Shown: positions 8,849-17,448, numbered from the stretch's first letter. The stretch is DNA of 64,000 nt from Hamadaea flava (GCF_024172085.1 NZ_JAMZDZ010000001.1:3782001-3846000); one strand, 5' to 3'. Made by a program: numbers and translations. Notes: generated from the sequence alone by a model not told the origin.

Positions 8849-9757
8849 TCACCGAAGGCCGAGCACCGGAGCGCCCGCGCGCCGGAGGACCGCCCGGATC
8901 TTGGCGGCGGTCTGATCCGGCCGGCGCAGGACGTCGTCGGCGTGGAAGCGCAGCACGGTCCAGCCCAGGACGTGCAATTCGTTCTGCCGCTCCATGTCGA
9001 ACCGGTGGGTCGTGCGATCCCGATGATGGTCGCCGTCGTACTCGATCGCGATCCGATACTCCGGATAGGCGAGGTCCACCCGGGCCACGAACCGCCCGCC
9101 ATTCATGATCTTGAACTGCGCCACCGGGCGGGGCAGGCCGGCGTCCACGATGAGCAGGCGAAGCCGGGTCTCCATCGGTGACTCCGCCAGCGGCTCGGCG
9201 TACGCCAGCAGCGCCTCGGCCTGGCGACCGCCCGGCCACCGCCGCCGAGTCGGGACGTCGCCCGTAAGCCGTGACAGGGACACCTTGCGCTGATGGAGAA
9301 GCGCGTCGAGACAGACGACCGCGTCCACGCGAGGTAAGTACCGCAGCAGATCGAACGCGGTCCGCTCCGGTGTCGTCACCGGCAGGCCGAGGATCCGGGT
9401 GACATCACGGCCTGGAACTGAGCCACGCCGGACGTCGAGATGCGGCTGCGGCACGATCCGGTCGTCCTCGCCGATCAGGACGGCCACTCGCTCCGGCGGG
9501 TGGAGCGCCCGGACGCCCCAGAGGTGCAGGGCACTGAGCCCGCCGATGGCACCCCCCTTCGGCAGCAGCAACGCGGCGGCCTCACACCAGACCCGGTGGT
9601 CGAGCGGCACGTCGGCATGGACATAGACGTCCCGGTAGAGACGCGTCCACGCACGACCGGCGAGCTGACGGCGGGTCAGCGACCCGGCGGCGACCGCATC
9701 CGCACCCCGGAACGGAGCAACGGCGAGCGACGGCGGGACCTTGGCGACGGGTGGCAT
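8849..9757 (-). CDS. DUF559 / Vsr-like nuclease-fold protein with AbiEi-type N-terminal region
   Basis: 302 aa from ATG 9757. ATG 9778 and GTG 9811 are in-frame alternatives, and none has a clear ribosome site. Residues about 15-60 ('GSLTRRQLAGRAWTRLYRDVYV') resemble the winged-helix start of AbiEi-type antitoxin-like proteins. The C-terminal 100 residues carry the DUF559 endonuclease-like core: Glu in 'ESPMETRLR', Asp in 'VARVDLAYPEYRIAIEYDG', then DHHRDR and 'WTVLRFHADDV'. These match the E...D...ExD arrangement of very-short-patch-repair folds. Proteins of this type are numerous in actinomycetes and their targets are unknown. The gene stands alone, with no toxin partner beside it, and is flanked by direct repeats. 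Confidence 0.72.
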   Translation of the reverse strand: MPPVAKVPPSLAVAPFRGADAVAAGSLTRRQLAGRAWTRLYRDVYVHADVPLDHRVWCEAAALLLPKGGAIGGLSALHLWGVRALHPPERVAVLIGEDDRIVPQPHLDVRRGSVPGRDVTRILGLPVTTPERTAFDLLRYLPRVDAVVCLDALLHQRKVSLSRLTGDVPTRRRWPGGRQAEALLAYAEPLAESPMETRLRLLIVDAGLPRPVAQFKIMNGGRFVARVDLAYPEYRIAIEYDGDHHRDRTTHRFDMERQNELHVLGWTVLRFHADDVLRRPDQTAAKIRAVLRRAGAPVLGLR

Positions 9758-9838
9758 CCGATCACGATGCGCCGCCATGCGCTGCCGCACGAGGGGGTGT
9801 GGATAACCCACTTCCGGAAGGCGGACGACCTAACCGCA

Positions 9839-9874
9839 CCAAGATCAGGTACCTGGGCTTCCGGAGATCACAAG
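9839..9874. repeat. 36-bp direct repeat, copy 2 (right of DUF559 gene)
   Basis: Same orientation as 8762-8797, with six mismatches concentrated in the middle. The pair brackets the DUF559 gene, spaced 1077 bp start to start. Confidence 0.7.
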
Positions 9875-10124
9875 CCCGCGCGAGCGAGCACCCCGCCCGG
9901 CGACGGCGCAAGCGCGAAAGAGCACACGGGAGCGTGCCACCGAGCAGGGATGAACACCGAGTGCCAAAAGCCGGTGGACTATTTCACAGAAGCGTTCCCG
10001 CCCGAAGCTACTGGGCAGTAACCTCCGCACAACACCGCCTCAACGGTCGTTCAGGGGGTGACCCACATAGATCCGGCACGGCCCACCCGGGAGCATCCCC
10101 GGTAGTCAGGCGAAGGAGCGGAAT
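9875..10124. other. Intergenic region upstream of ccr
   Basis: No convincing open frame. The ccr ribosome site AAGGAG lies about 7 bases before its ATG. A less GC-rich patch near 9960-10020 (containing ACTATTTCACAGAAG) could hold the ccr promoter, but no clear -35/-10 pair can be named. Confidence 0.4.
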
Positions 10125-11468
10125 ATGGACCACATCCTTGAGGCGATCGGCGCGGCCGAGGGCGCGGGCCGGATCGAGGGGTTCGGCGAGCTGCCGGTAC
10201 CGGAGAGCTACCGAGGCGTGGTCGTCCGCGCCGACGAGACGGCCATGTTCGATGGGATGGCCACGAAGGACAAGGATCCGCGCAAGTCCCTGCACGTGCA
10301 GGAGGTCGCGACCCCCGACCTGGGTCCGGGCGAGGCGCTGATCGCCGTGATGGCGAGTGCGATCAACTACAACACGGTGTGGACGTCCATCTTCGAGCCG
10401 ATGTCGACGTTCGGCTTCCTGCAGCGGTACGGCAAGCTGTCGCCGCTGACCAAACGGCATGATCTGCCGTATCACGTGGTCGGGTCGGACGCGGCCGGCG
10501 TGGTCCTGCGGACCGGCCCCGGAGTGACGAAGTGGCAGCCGGGCGATCAGGTCGTGGCGCACTGCCTCAGCGTCGAGCTGGAGGACGCCGCCGGGCACGA
10601 CGACACCATGCTCGATCCGCAGCAGCGGATCTGGGGGTTCGAGACCAACTTCGGCGGGCTCGCCGAGCTGGCCGTGGTGAAGGCCAACCAGCTGATGCCG
10701 AAGCCGGCCCACTTGAGCTGGGAGGAGGCGGCGTCTCCGGGGCTGGTGAACTCGACGGCGTACCGGCAGCTCGTGTCGCATCACGGCGCCGACATGAAGC
10801 AGGGTGACGTGGTGCTGATCTGGGGCGCCAGCGGCGGTCTCGGCAGTTACGCCACCCAGATGGCGGTCAACGGCGGCGCCATCCCGGTCTGTGTCGTGTC
10901 CAGTCCGCAGAAGGCCGAGCTGTGCCGCCGGATGGGCGCCGAGCTGGTCATCGACCGCAGCGCCGAGGGGTACCGGTTCTGGCGGGACGAGCAGACGCCC
11001 GATCCGAACGAGTGGAAGCGATTCGGCGCGCGCATCCGGGAGCTGACCGGCGGCGACGATCCCGACATCGTCTTCGAGCACCCGGGCCGGGAGACCTTCG
11101 GCGCGAGCGTCTTCGTCGCCAAGCGCGGCGGCATGATCGTCACCTGCGCGTCGACGAGCGGCTTCGATCACCACTACGACAATCGATATCTCTGGATGCA
11201 CCTCAAGCGGATCGTCGGCAGCCACTTCGCGAACTACCGCGAGGCCTGGGAGGCGAACAGGTTGATCGACCGTGGTCTCGTGCACCCGACACTGTCCAAG
11301 GTGTTCTCCCTGGAGCAGACCGGGCAGGCGACCTACGAGGTACATCGGAACGCGCACCAGGGCAAGGTGGGCGTCCTTGCCCTCGCTCCCCAAGAGGGAC
11401 TCGGAATCTACGACTCGGAGAAGCGCGCCCGCCACGAGGAAGCCATCAACCGCTTCCGTGGCGTGTGA
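10125..11468 (+). CDS. ccr: Crotonyl-CoA carboxylase/reductase
   Basis: 447 aa, the normal family length, in the medium-chain dehydrogenase superfamily. The N-terminal 'YRGVVVRADETAMFDGM' is characteristic. The NADPH-binding glycine motif is in 'IWGASGGLGSYATQ'. Residues that hold CO2 in characterised homologues are recognisable: Asn in INYNTVW, Phe-Glu in WGFETNFGG and His in GSHFANYREAW. The enzyme reductively carboxylates crotonyl-CoA to ethylmalonyl-CoA, feeding the ethylmalonyl-CoA pathway or polyketide extender units. A strong AAGGAG precedes the ATG, and a hairpin follows the stop. It is monocistronic here. An ethylmalonyl-CoA mutase is not in the window. Confidence 0.95.
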   Translation: MDHILEAIGAAEGAGRIEGFGELPVPESYRGVVVRADETAMFDGMATKDKDPRKSLHVQEVATPDLGPGEALIAVMASAINYNTVWTSIFEPMSTFGFLQRYGKLSPLTKRHDLPYHVVGSDAAGVVLRTGPGVTKWQPGDQVVAHCLSVELEDAAGHDDTMLDPQQRIWGFETNFGGLAELAVVKANQLMPKPAHLSWEEAASPGLVNSTAYRQLVSHHGADMKQGDVVLIWGASGGLGSYATQMAVNGGAIPVCVVSSPQKAELCRRMGAELVIDRSAEGYRFWRDEQTPDPNEWKRFGARIRELTGGDDPDIVFEHPGRETFGASVFVAKRGGMIVTCASTSGFDHHYDNRYLWMHLKRIVGSHFANYREAWEANRLIDRGLVHPTLSKVFSLEQTGQATYEVHRNAHQGKVGVLALAPQEGLGIYDSEKRARHEEAINRFRGV

Positions 11469-11501
11469 GTCACCAGCTACACCTCCTCCGAGCGGGTGAC
11501 C

Positions 11502-11531
11502 CGGCGCAGGCGCAACGGCGCGTCTGCGCCG
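11502..11531 (+). terminator. Terminator-like hairpin after ccr
   Basis: CGGCGCAGGCGC (11502-11513) pairs with the run ending CTGCGCCG at 11531 with one G-U wobble. The loop is 6 nt and CCTTTCC follows. It lies 33 bases after the ccr stop. Confidence 0.6.
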
Positions 11532-11672
11532 CCTTTCCGTCCCCTGCAAGTCACAACAAATCACAACAAAAACCGCTAGTTGGGCAAGCCCCGCAAGTTG
11601 ACCATGCCTTTGTCGGCGAAACAGCCCCCATGCTCTTGCGAAACACCGGGGTACGTCTGTCAGGATGTCCCA

Positions 11673-12896
11673 ATGCCCCAGCCGCAATCTGACGTCGCCT
11701 TCTTCGACGGCGCGAATACTCAAGCAGACTTCACGGTCGTGCTCCGCGGTTTCGACCGTGAGCAGGTCACGGCCCATCTCGGCCGCATCAATGCGCAGCT
11801 GATCCAGTCCGAGCAGGCGCGCCAAGAGGCCGAGCAGCGGATGAACGACGCGCAGCGCCGGCTCCGCCAGGCCGAGCAGCGCCTCAACTCGGTGGAGCAG
11901 AAGCTCACCGACACGAACAAGCAGCTCGAGGAGAACAGCCGGCCGACCCTGTCGGGCCTGGGCACTCGCGTCGAGCAGATCCTGCGCCTCGCCGAAGAGC
12001 AGGCCAACGACCACCGTGGCGAAGCCAAGCGGGAGTCCGAGGGCATCCTCTCCGCTGCCCGGCTCGAGGCCCGCGAGATCACCGACAAGGCTCGCGCCGA
12101 GGCCGCCGCGATGAAGGCGACCGCCGAGCGCGAGGCGGGCAACCTGCGTACCGCCGCCGAGCGGGAGGCCGCCGAGGTTCGGGTGCAGGCCCGTCGCGAG
12201 GCCGACACGCTGCGTGCCGACGCCGAGCGCGAGACCAAGGCGCTGCGTACCGCCACCGCGCACGAGGTCGCCGAGCTGAAGGCCACTGTCGAGCGCGAGG
12301 TCGCCACCCTGCGGGCCACCGCCGAGCGGGAGATCACCCAGCTGCGGGCCAAGGCTTCGCGCGAGGCCGAGGAGAAGCGCGCCGAGGCGTCCAAGATGCT
12401 GGCCGACGCGCGCGACAAGCGCGACAAGGACCTCCAGGCGCTCCAGCTCGAGCTGGCCGAGCGTCGCGAGAAGACCGAGCGCGAAGAGTCCGCGCGGCAC
12501 GCCGCTCAGGTCGCCGCGACGCAGAAGATGGTCAACGAGGCCGAGGAGCGCGCTCGCGCCGCCGAGGACCGGGCCAAGGAGATCGAGCAGCGTGCGGAGA
12601 CCCGCCGCATCGAGTCCGAGCGCTCCGCGACCGAGACCGTCGAGAAGGCCAAGGCGTCGGCGGAGAAGTCCGTCAGCGAGGCCAAGGCCGAGGCGCACCG
12701 CCTGGTCACCGAGGCCCGCAACGAGGCCGAGCTGACCACCACGGCGGCTCGCCGCGAGGTCGACGAGCTGACCCGCCAGAAGGATGCGGTCACCTCTCAG
12801 CTGGGCCAGATGCTCTCCGGCCTGGCGGGCATCGTGCCGGTGCAGGCGCCGGCCGACAAGGGCAAGAAGTCCGAGGAGGAGAAGGCTTCGGCCTGA
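11673..12896 (+). CDS. DivIVA-like coiled-coil protein, Scy/FilP type (1)
   Basis: 407 aa from ATG 11673, preceded by CAGGATG. An upstream in-frame start at 11580 would add a Cys/Pro-rich leader unlike the family and was rejected. Residues about 1-45 contain 'TVVLRGFDREQVTAHL', a DivIVA-type N-terminal domain. Residues about 45-375 are almost unbroken heptad coiled coil rich in Ala, Glu and Arg, with 11-residue-like repeats such as 'TAEREAGNLR'. The last 25 residues are Lys/Glu-rich. Scy and FilP organise polar growth with DivIVA in Streptomyces, and similar proteins are often misnamed 'cellulose-binding'. The homologous gene 13052-14500 follows it. Cytoplasmic; no membrane segment. Confidence 0.8.
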   Translation: MPQPQSDVAFFDGANTQADFTVVLRGFDREQVTAHLGRINAQLIQSEQARQEAEQRMNDAQRRLRQAEQRLNSVEQKLTDTNKQLEENSRPTLSGLGTRVEQILRLAEEQANDHRGEAKRESEGILSAARLEAREITDKARAEAAAMKATAEREAGNLRTAAEREAAEVRVQARREADTLRADAERETKALRTATAHEVAELKATVEREVATLRATAEREITQLRAKASREAEEKRAEASKMLADARDKRDKDLQALQLELAERREKTEREESARHAAQVAATQKMVNEAEERARAAEDRAKEIEQRAETRRIESERSATETVEKAKASAEKSVSEAKAEAHRLVTEARNEAELTTTAARREVDELTRQKDAVTSQLGQMLSGLAGIVPVQAPADKGKKSEEEKASA

Positions 12897-12914
12897 TCCC
12901 CTCGATCGGGGCAG

Positions 12915-12953
12915 ATCGGGTCCGCCGGGCGACTCTCGCTCGGCGGGCCCGAT
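12915..12953 (+). terminator. Hairpin between the two coiled-coil genes
   Basis: ATCGGGTCCGCCGGGC pairs with GCTCGGCGGGCCCGAT with two weak positions around a short loop. It lies 18 bases after the first coiled-coil gene and could end or attenuate transcription before the second. Confidence 0.6.
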
Positions 12954-13051
12954 GAAACATATCCACTGTGGCCCAAGGGTTTCCTGCAGATCTGCTGTGA
13001 CTGCGGTGGGGCGTGGTGCGAGAGCGGACGAGACATGTGAGGATGGGGCAC

Positions 13052-14500
13052 ATGTCGCAAGGCGGAGATGTTTTCGCGCTCGGTGAGGGCGTAGCCAGCC
13101 AACCCAGCTTCGACGCGGCCCTCAGGGGGTACGACAAGAAGCAGGTCGACAACTACGTCGTGTCAGCCGAGAGCGAGATCGCGACGCTGGCTGCCGAGCG
13201 GGAGCAGGCGTACCAGCAGGTTCAGGCACTGGCCGGACAGGTTCAGCTGCTGCAGGACGACCTCGCCGACCTCCGTCGCAAGTCGCAACTTCCGACGACC
13301 GTCTCCTTCAAGCATCTCGGCGTCCGGGTGGGGCAGATCCTGGAACTCGCCGAGGAACAGGCTGAGGAGATCACCAGGTCGGCCCATCGCCAGATCTCGG
13401 ACACTCAGGGCGAGGCGGAACGCGTACTGGCCGACGCCCGCGAGCGGGCCGCCGCCGCGATCCGGGACTTCGAGACCGCGTTGTCCGCGCGGCGAGCCGA
13501 CGAGCAGCGCTCCGACGAGGAGCGGCGGGCCGCGTCCGCGCGGGCGCTCGCGACCGCCCAGCAGGAGGCCACCAACCTCCGGGATCGCGCCGCCAAGGAG
13601 ACGTCGGAGCAGCGTACGACGGTGGAGCAGGAGCTCGCCGCGCTGCGGGCCCAGGCCGCGCAGGAGATCGCCACGCTGCGGGCTCAGGCCGCGCAGGAGA
13701 TCACCGCGCTCAAGGATGCCGCCACACAGGACGTCCAGGCCGCGCGCGCCGCCGGCGAGCGCGAGGTCGCGGAGGCGAAGTCGCGCGCCGTGGCTGCCGA
13801 GCAGGAGAGGGTACGCGCAGCGCAGCTTGCCGAGGCGGAACGTCAGGCCGCCACTGCCGCGCAGGCCACGCTGGTCGAGTTGGAGCGGCAGATCGCCGCC
13901 AACCGGGCTGAGTCCGAGCACGTGACGAGCCAGCTCAGAGAGACCCAGGCCGAGCTGGACGGCGCTCGCAAGCAGCTGCACGACGCGTACCAGAACGCCA
14001 AGGCGGCCAAGCAGAACGCCGAGAACGCCGAACGGGCCACCGCCGACGCGGAGGCTCGCCTGGCCGAGGCGCAGGCCGAGGCCACCCGGGTGCACGAGAC
14101 GACCGTGCAGGTCCAGGAGGCCGTCAAAGCCCAGGAGACCGTGCAGGCGCAGGAGACCGTGCAGGCGCAGGAGACCGTGCAGGTCCAGGAAGCCGCGAAG
14201 GTCCAGGAGACCGTGAAGATCGCGATGCCGGCCGCCGGGTCGGACCCGGACACCACGACCGTGCTGACCTTGCCGGCGCCGTCGGCCCCGAAGGCGGCTG
14301 GGCCGGCGGACGATTCCGAGACGACCACTGTGATCAAGCCTGCCACCACGGAAGCCGCGGCTGAGACTGAGAAGACCGTGGATCTCCGGAAGACGACGGG
14401 GAAGAAGAAGTCGACGCCGCCGCGGGCCGCCGCCGACGAGCCGGACGCGAACCAGGAGGCCGACGCGGAAGCGGAGGCCGCGGCCCCGGCACAGCGCTAG
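13052..14500 (+). CDS. DivIVA-like coiled-coil protein, Scy/FilP type (2), with repeat tail
   Basis: 482 aa from ATG 13052, which has GAGG about 9 bases upstream; earlier in-frame starts at 13013 and 13043 lack this. Residues about 15-40 hold 'FDAALRGYDKKQVDNYV', a DivIVA-like start shared with the gene before it. A long Ala/Glu/Gln coiled coil follows to about residue 350. Next come six hexapeptide repeats of (T/A)V(Q/K)xQE and a disordered tail with two TTTV-containing segments (DTTTVLTL, ETTTVIKP) and an acidic-alanine end. The TxTV pattern resembles possible phospho-acceptor sites, which is inference. Its stop shares a base with the GTG of the next gene (TAGTG). Probably a polarity scaffold. 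Confidence 0.78.
   Translation: MSQGGDVFALGEGVASQPSFDAALRGYDKKQVDNYVVSAESEIATLAAEREQAYQQVQALAGQVQLLQDDLADLRRKSQLPTTVSFKHLGVRVGQILELAEEQAEEITRSAHRQISDTQGEAERVLADARERAAAAIRDFETALSARRADEQRSDEERRAASARALATAQQEATNLRDRAAKETSEQRTTVEQELAALRAQAAQEIATLRAQAAQEITALKDAATQDVQAARAAGEREVAEAKSRAVAAEQERVRAAQLAEAERQAATAAQATLVELERQIAANRAESEHVTSQLRETQAELDGARKQLHDAYQNAKAAKQNAENAERATADAEARLAEAQAEATRVHETTVQVQEAVKAQETVQAQETVQAQETVQVQEAAKVQETVKIAMPAAGSDPDTTTVLTLPAPSAPKAAGPADDSETTTVIKPATTEAAAETEKTVDLRKTTGKKKSTPPRAAADEPDANQEADAEAEAAAPAQR
14102..14209 (+). repeat. 18-bp in-frame tandem repeat, six units
   Basis: Unit ACCGTGCAGGCGCAGGAG and variants repeat six times. They encode TVQVQE, AVKAQE, TVQAQE, TVQAQE, TVQVQE and AAKVQE. 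Units 3 and 4 are identical, so slippage could change the copy number without changing frame. Confidence 0.85.
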
Positions 14501-15417
14501 TGAACGGCAGGCTCGCCCGGCGCTCCGCGATCGTCGGGGCAGCCTGCGTCGCCGCGCTGGTCGCGGTCTATCTGATTGCACTGTGGACGCATGCCGGGCA
14601 GTCCCTGGAGGACGCCGTGCTGTCCGCGGCGGCGGCGAAGATGCCCGGCACGGATCAAGCCGCGCTGGCCATCCGGCTGCTGAGCACGGTCGGCATCAAG
14701 ACGCTGGTGGCGGCCCTGGTCGGGGTGGTCGTCCTCGGCGTGGTCCGGGGGCGTACGCGGCTGGGCTGGCTGGCGGCCGCGGTGATCGCCGCGTCGGCGC
14801 TGACGACCGAGGTGCTCCAGAAAGTCGTGTCCCGGCCGGTCTTGCTGGCCGGGGGCGTACGCCGGGAGGACCAGAGCTTCCCCAGCGGGCACACCGCCAC
14901 GGCGATGGCGATCCTTGCCGGGGTGGTGCTCGTCGTGCCCGCCCGACATCGGCTGCTCGCGGCGGTCGTGCTGGCGCCGTGGTCGCTCGGGATGGGCGTC
15001 GCGACCGTCACCGCCGGATGGCATCGGCCGAGCGACACCCTCGGCAGCGACCTGATCGTGCTCGCGTACGCGTGTACGGCCGTGTTCCTGCTGGCCAGGC
15101 TCGGCCGTGTACGCCAGACGGCCCGGCCGCGTGGCATACGCCTGGTGGCGATGGCCGGTGGCGTCCTGGTCGCGGCCGTCCTCGCCGGTCTGCTGATCAC
15201 GGGGCTCTCGGGGTTCAGCGTCAGCCGGGCGCTCGTCTTCGCCGCCGCCGTCGGCACGGTCGCGACGCTGCTCGCCCTTATCGACGGAGTCGACCTCGAC
15301 CCGAGTACGCCGTCTTCAGCGCCTGCCAGCCGCGGTAGCGCTGGAACGGGATCTCGAACACCGACGCGAAGATCCAAGCGCTCAGCACCGACAATGGAGC
15401 CGCTACCACCAGCGTGA
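14500..15417 (+). CDS. PAP2-superfamily membrane phosphatase
   Basis: 305 aa starting at GTG 14500 inside the stop of the coiled-coil gene. About six transmembrane helices are visible. The acid-phosphatase signature is complete: KVVSRP (motif 1), 'SFPSGHT' (motif 2) and 'GWHRPSD' (motif 3, His-Asp). Such enzymes dephosphorylate lipid pyrophosphates such as undecaprenyl-PP, which would suit the neighbouring glycan locus. The last roughly 45 residues are Ser/Pro/Arg-rich and lie antisense to the acyltransferase 15278-16453, so the frame seems to have run on past its ancestral end. Confidence 0.88.
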   Translation: MNGRLARRSAIVGAACVAALVAVYLIALWTHAGQSLEDAVLSAAAAKMPGTDQAALAIRLLSTVGIKTLVAALVGVVVLGVVRGRTRLGWLAAAVIAASALTTEVLQKVVSRPVLLAGGVRREDQSFPSGHTATAMAILAGVVLVVPARHRLLAAVVLAPWSLGMGVATVTAGWHRPSDTLGSDLIVLAYACTAVFLLARLGRVRQTARPRGIRLVAMAGGVLVAAVLAGLLITGLSGFSVSRALVFAAAVGTVATLLALIDGVDLDPSTPSSAPASRGSAGTGSRTPTRRSKRSAPTMEPLPPA

Positions 15418-16453
15418 CCAGGAAGAACGGTACGCCGTCGGCGATGCGCGGGGCGACCACCTGATCGGCGACGGCCACCACGATCGGGGCGTGGATCAGG
15501 TAGAGGCTGTAGGAGAACGAGCCCAGGCCGCGTACCGGGGCGGTGTCGAGGAACCACACCAACGGTTTCGGCCGCCGGATCGCCACCGCCGCGAGCAGCA
15601 TCGCGACCGCCGGGCCGAACGAGACGTCCACCCAGAAGAAGTGCTCGACAGTCCACTCCGAACCCTGCACGGCGATCATCGCGATGACAGGTAGTGCGGC
15701 CACACCGGCGAGCCAGTGCCACGGCATTCTGCGTACCTTCTCCTTGGCGGCGAGGATTCCCGCAGCCGTGACGCCGGCCGCGAACAGGATGGCGAACTGG
15801 GGTGTGAAGCGGGTGAGTTTGTCGACGAGCGGGACGCTCGGCGCGAAGATCCCCACGAGCAGGACCGGGACCGCGACCGCCGCGAGCATGGTGGCGGCCC
15901 CCGCCTTCCGGATGATCACGAGCAGGATCGGGAGCACCAGGTAGAGCTGGGCTTCGACGGCGATGGACCAGAACGCGCCGTTGGGGCTGGGCGAGCCCAC
16001 GACGTCCTGGAGGAGCAGGCCGAAGACCGCGACCGACTTGCCTGTGGGCTCGCCCTCCCCCGGCTGCGGCACGATCGTCCACGCCACGATCAGGCTGAAC
16101 GCGAGCGCGGCCCAGTACGGTGGCAGGATGCGCCAGGCCCGACGGAAGGCGAACCGGGCCTTGCCGCCGAGCTGCCACTCATGCCGGGCCGGGGACACTG
16201 CCAGCGAGAACCCGGACAGCACGATGAACACGACCACGGCGAAGTGGCCGTAGATGAGCCAGCCGGCCCAAGCCGGTCCGGTGATCCGGGGATAGCCGCC
16301 GAAGCTGACCAGATAACAGTGGTGCAGCACGACGAACAGCGCCGCGAGACCGCGGATGCCGTCGAGACCGGACAGCCGGTCCCGACGCGGGCGGGCGGCG
16401 GCCTCGGGCTCGGTCCCGGCGGCGGGCGCCGATCGCACGGTCTGCGCGGTCAT
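15278..16453 (-). CDS. Acyltransferase-3 family membrane protein (1)
   Basis: 391 aa. It begins with a cytoplasmic Arg/Ala-rich stretch and then 'LDGIRGLAALFVVLHHCYLV', which carries the conserved Arg and catalytic-type His of the family. About ten transmembrane helices follow, ending in a basic tail (GRGRLRR). Members O-acetylate or otherwise acylate polysaccharides or lipids at the membrane. It is convergent with the PAP2 gene, overlapping it by 140 bp, and divergent from the GT2 gene. It is the left border of the glycan locus. Confidence 0.87.
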   Translation of the reverse strand: MTAQTVRSAPAAGTEPEAAARPRRDRLSGLDGIRGLAALFVVLHHCYLVSFGGYPRITGPAWAGWLIYGHFAVVVFIVLSGFSLAVSPARHEWQLGGKARFAFRRAWRILPPYWAALAFSLIVAWTIVPQPGEGEPTGKSVAVFGLLLQDVVGSPSPNGAFWSIAVEAQLYLVLPILLVIIRKAGAATMLAAVAVPVLLVGIFAPSVPLVDKLTRFTPQFAILFAAGVTAAGILAAKEKVRRMPWHWLAGVAALPVIAMIAVQGSEWTVEHFFWVDVSFGPAVAMLLAAVAIRRPKPLVWFLDTAPVRGLGSFSYSLYLIHAPIVVAVADQVVAPRIADGVPFFLVTLVVAAPLSVLSAWIFASVFEIPFQRYRGWQALKTAYSGRGRLRR

Positions 16454-16587
16454 CTCGCGATCTCCTCTGTCGACTACTGACGAGCCGGCTTGCCGAGCGG
16501 CGCCGGATCCTGACGGGCGGCTTACTGACGGGTTGCCGACGGTTTCGAGCGGCGCGGCTCGCCGGGCGCGGCCCCTATCCTCGGTGC

Positions 16588-17448
16588 GTGAGCGAAGCGG
16601 TTGTCAGCATCGTGATCCCGGCCCACAACGAGGCGGCCGTGATCGAGGAGAACCTGCGCGTCCTCCTCGGCGACTCGGCCCCCGGCGAGTTCGACGTCGT
16701 CGTGGTGCCGAACGCCTGCACCGACGGGACCGGCACGGCGGCCGCGCGGGTGGGCGTACGCGTCGTCGAGACGCCGGTGCCGGGGAAGGTGCACGCCCTC
16801 GCGCTCGGCGACGCCGAATGCCGGGCGTTCCCGCGGATCTACCTCGACGCCGACGTACGCCTGACCGCCGACTCCGTCCGCGCGCTGGTCGTGGCCTGCG
16901 CCGGCGACGACGTTCTCGCCTGTGCTCCGGAGCCGCAGTTCGACCTGGCCGGGACGACGTTCGTGATGCGCCGCGTGCACCGCGTGCACGACCGGCTGAT
17001 GGCGCCGACCCGAGCGCTCGCCGGGGCGGGCTGCTATGTGCTGACCAAGGCGGGTCACGCCCGGGTCTTCCCGATGCCGGAGGTGCTCTCCGACGACGGC
17101 TACGTCCATAACAGCTTCACTCCCGGCGAACGCGTCGTGGTGCGGCAGGCCCGGTCATTCGTGCGCCCGGCCCGGACCGTCTCCGCGTACCTGCGCCGAC
17201 GGGTCCGCGTCCGGGCCGGCAACCGGCAGCTCGCCGAGCTGGGCCGGGTCTCCGCCGAGGGACGGCTCGGTCCGCGTGCGCTGCTCTCGCTGGTCGCGCG
17301 ACGCGAAGTAAGCCCGCTGGATGCCGGCTGCTACCTGGCCGTCCTGCTCCTCGACCGGGGCTGGACGGTCCTGCGCGGCCGGCGGGGCCGGACGTCGTGG
17401 GGTCTCGATGTCAGCAGTCGGGTGCCAACGGGGCCGGGGAACGGTTAG
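16588..17448 (+). CDS. Glycosyltransferase family 2 (1)
   Basis: 286 aa from GTG 16588. The GT-A fold is visible: 'VSIVIPAHNEAAVIEENL' at the start, NACTDGT for nucleotide binding, the metal-binding DxD in YLDADV and a later SDDGYV acidic motif. The C-terminal 100 residues are basic, with one hydrophobic segment that may lie on the membrane. Its 3' third overlaps the tail of the convergent GT4 gene by 294 bp. The overlapping part here reads as ordinary enzyme sequence, so this frame is probably the constrained one. Sugar donor and acceptor are unknown. Confidence 0.87.
   Translation: MSEAVVSIVIPAHNEAAVIEENLRVLLGDSAPGEFDVVVVPNACTDGTGTAAARVGVRVVETPVPGKVHALALGDAECRAFPRIYLDADVRLTADSVRALVVACAGDDVLACAPEPQFDLAGTTFVMRRVHRVHDRLMAPTRALAGAGCYVLTKAGHARVFPMPEVLSDDGYVHNSFTPGERVVVRQARSFVRPARTVSAYLRRRVRVRAGNRQLAELGRVSAEGRLGPRALLSLVARREVSPLDAGCYLAVLLLDRGWTVLRGRRGRTSWGLDVSSRVPTGPGNG

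Noticed and set aside
8849-9757. Complete toxin-antitoxin pair
   Set aside because: Only the AbiEi-like/DUF559 protein is present; no AbiEii-type nucleotidyltransferase toxin is adjacent.
10008-12698. 896-codon minus-strand open frame opposite ccr and the first coiled-coil gene
   Set aside because: It is Leu/Gly/Arg-rich with no domain; it is the GC-rich antisense shadow of well-supported plus-strand genes.
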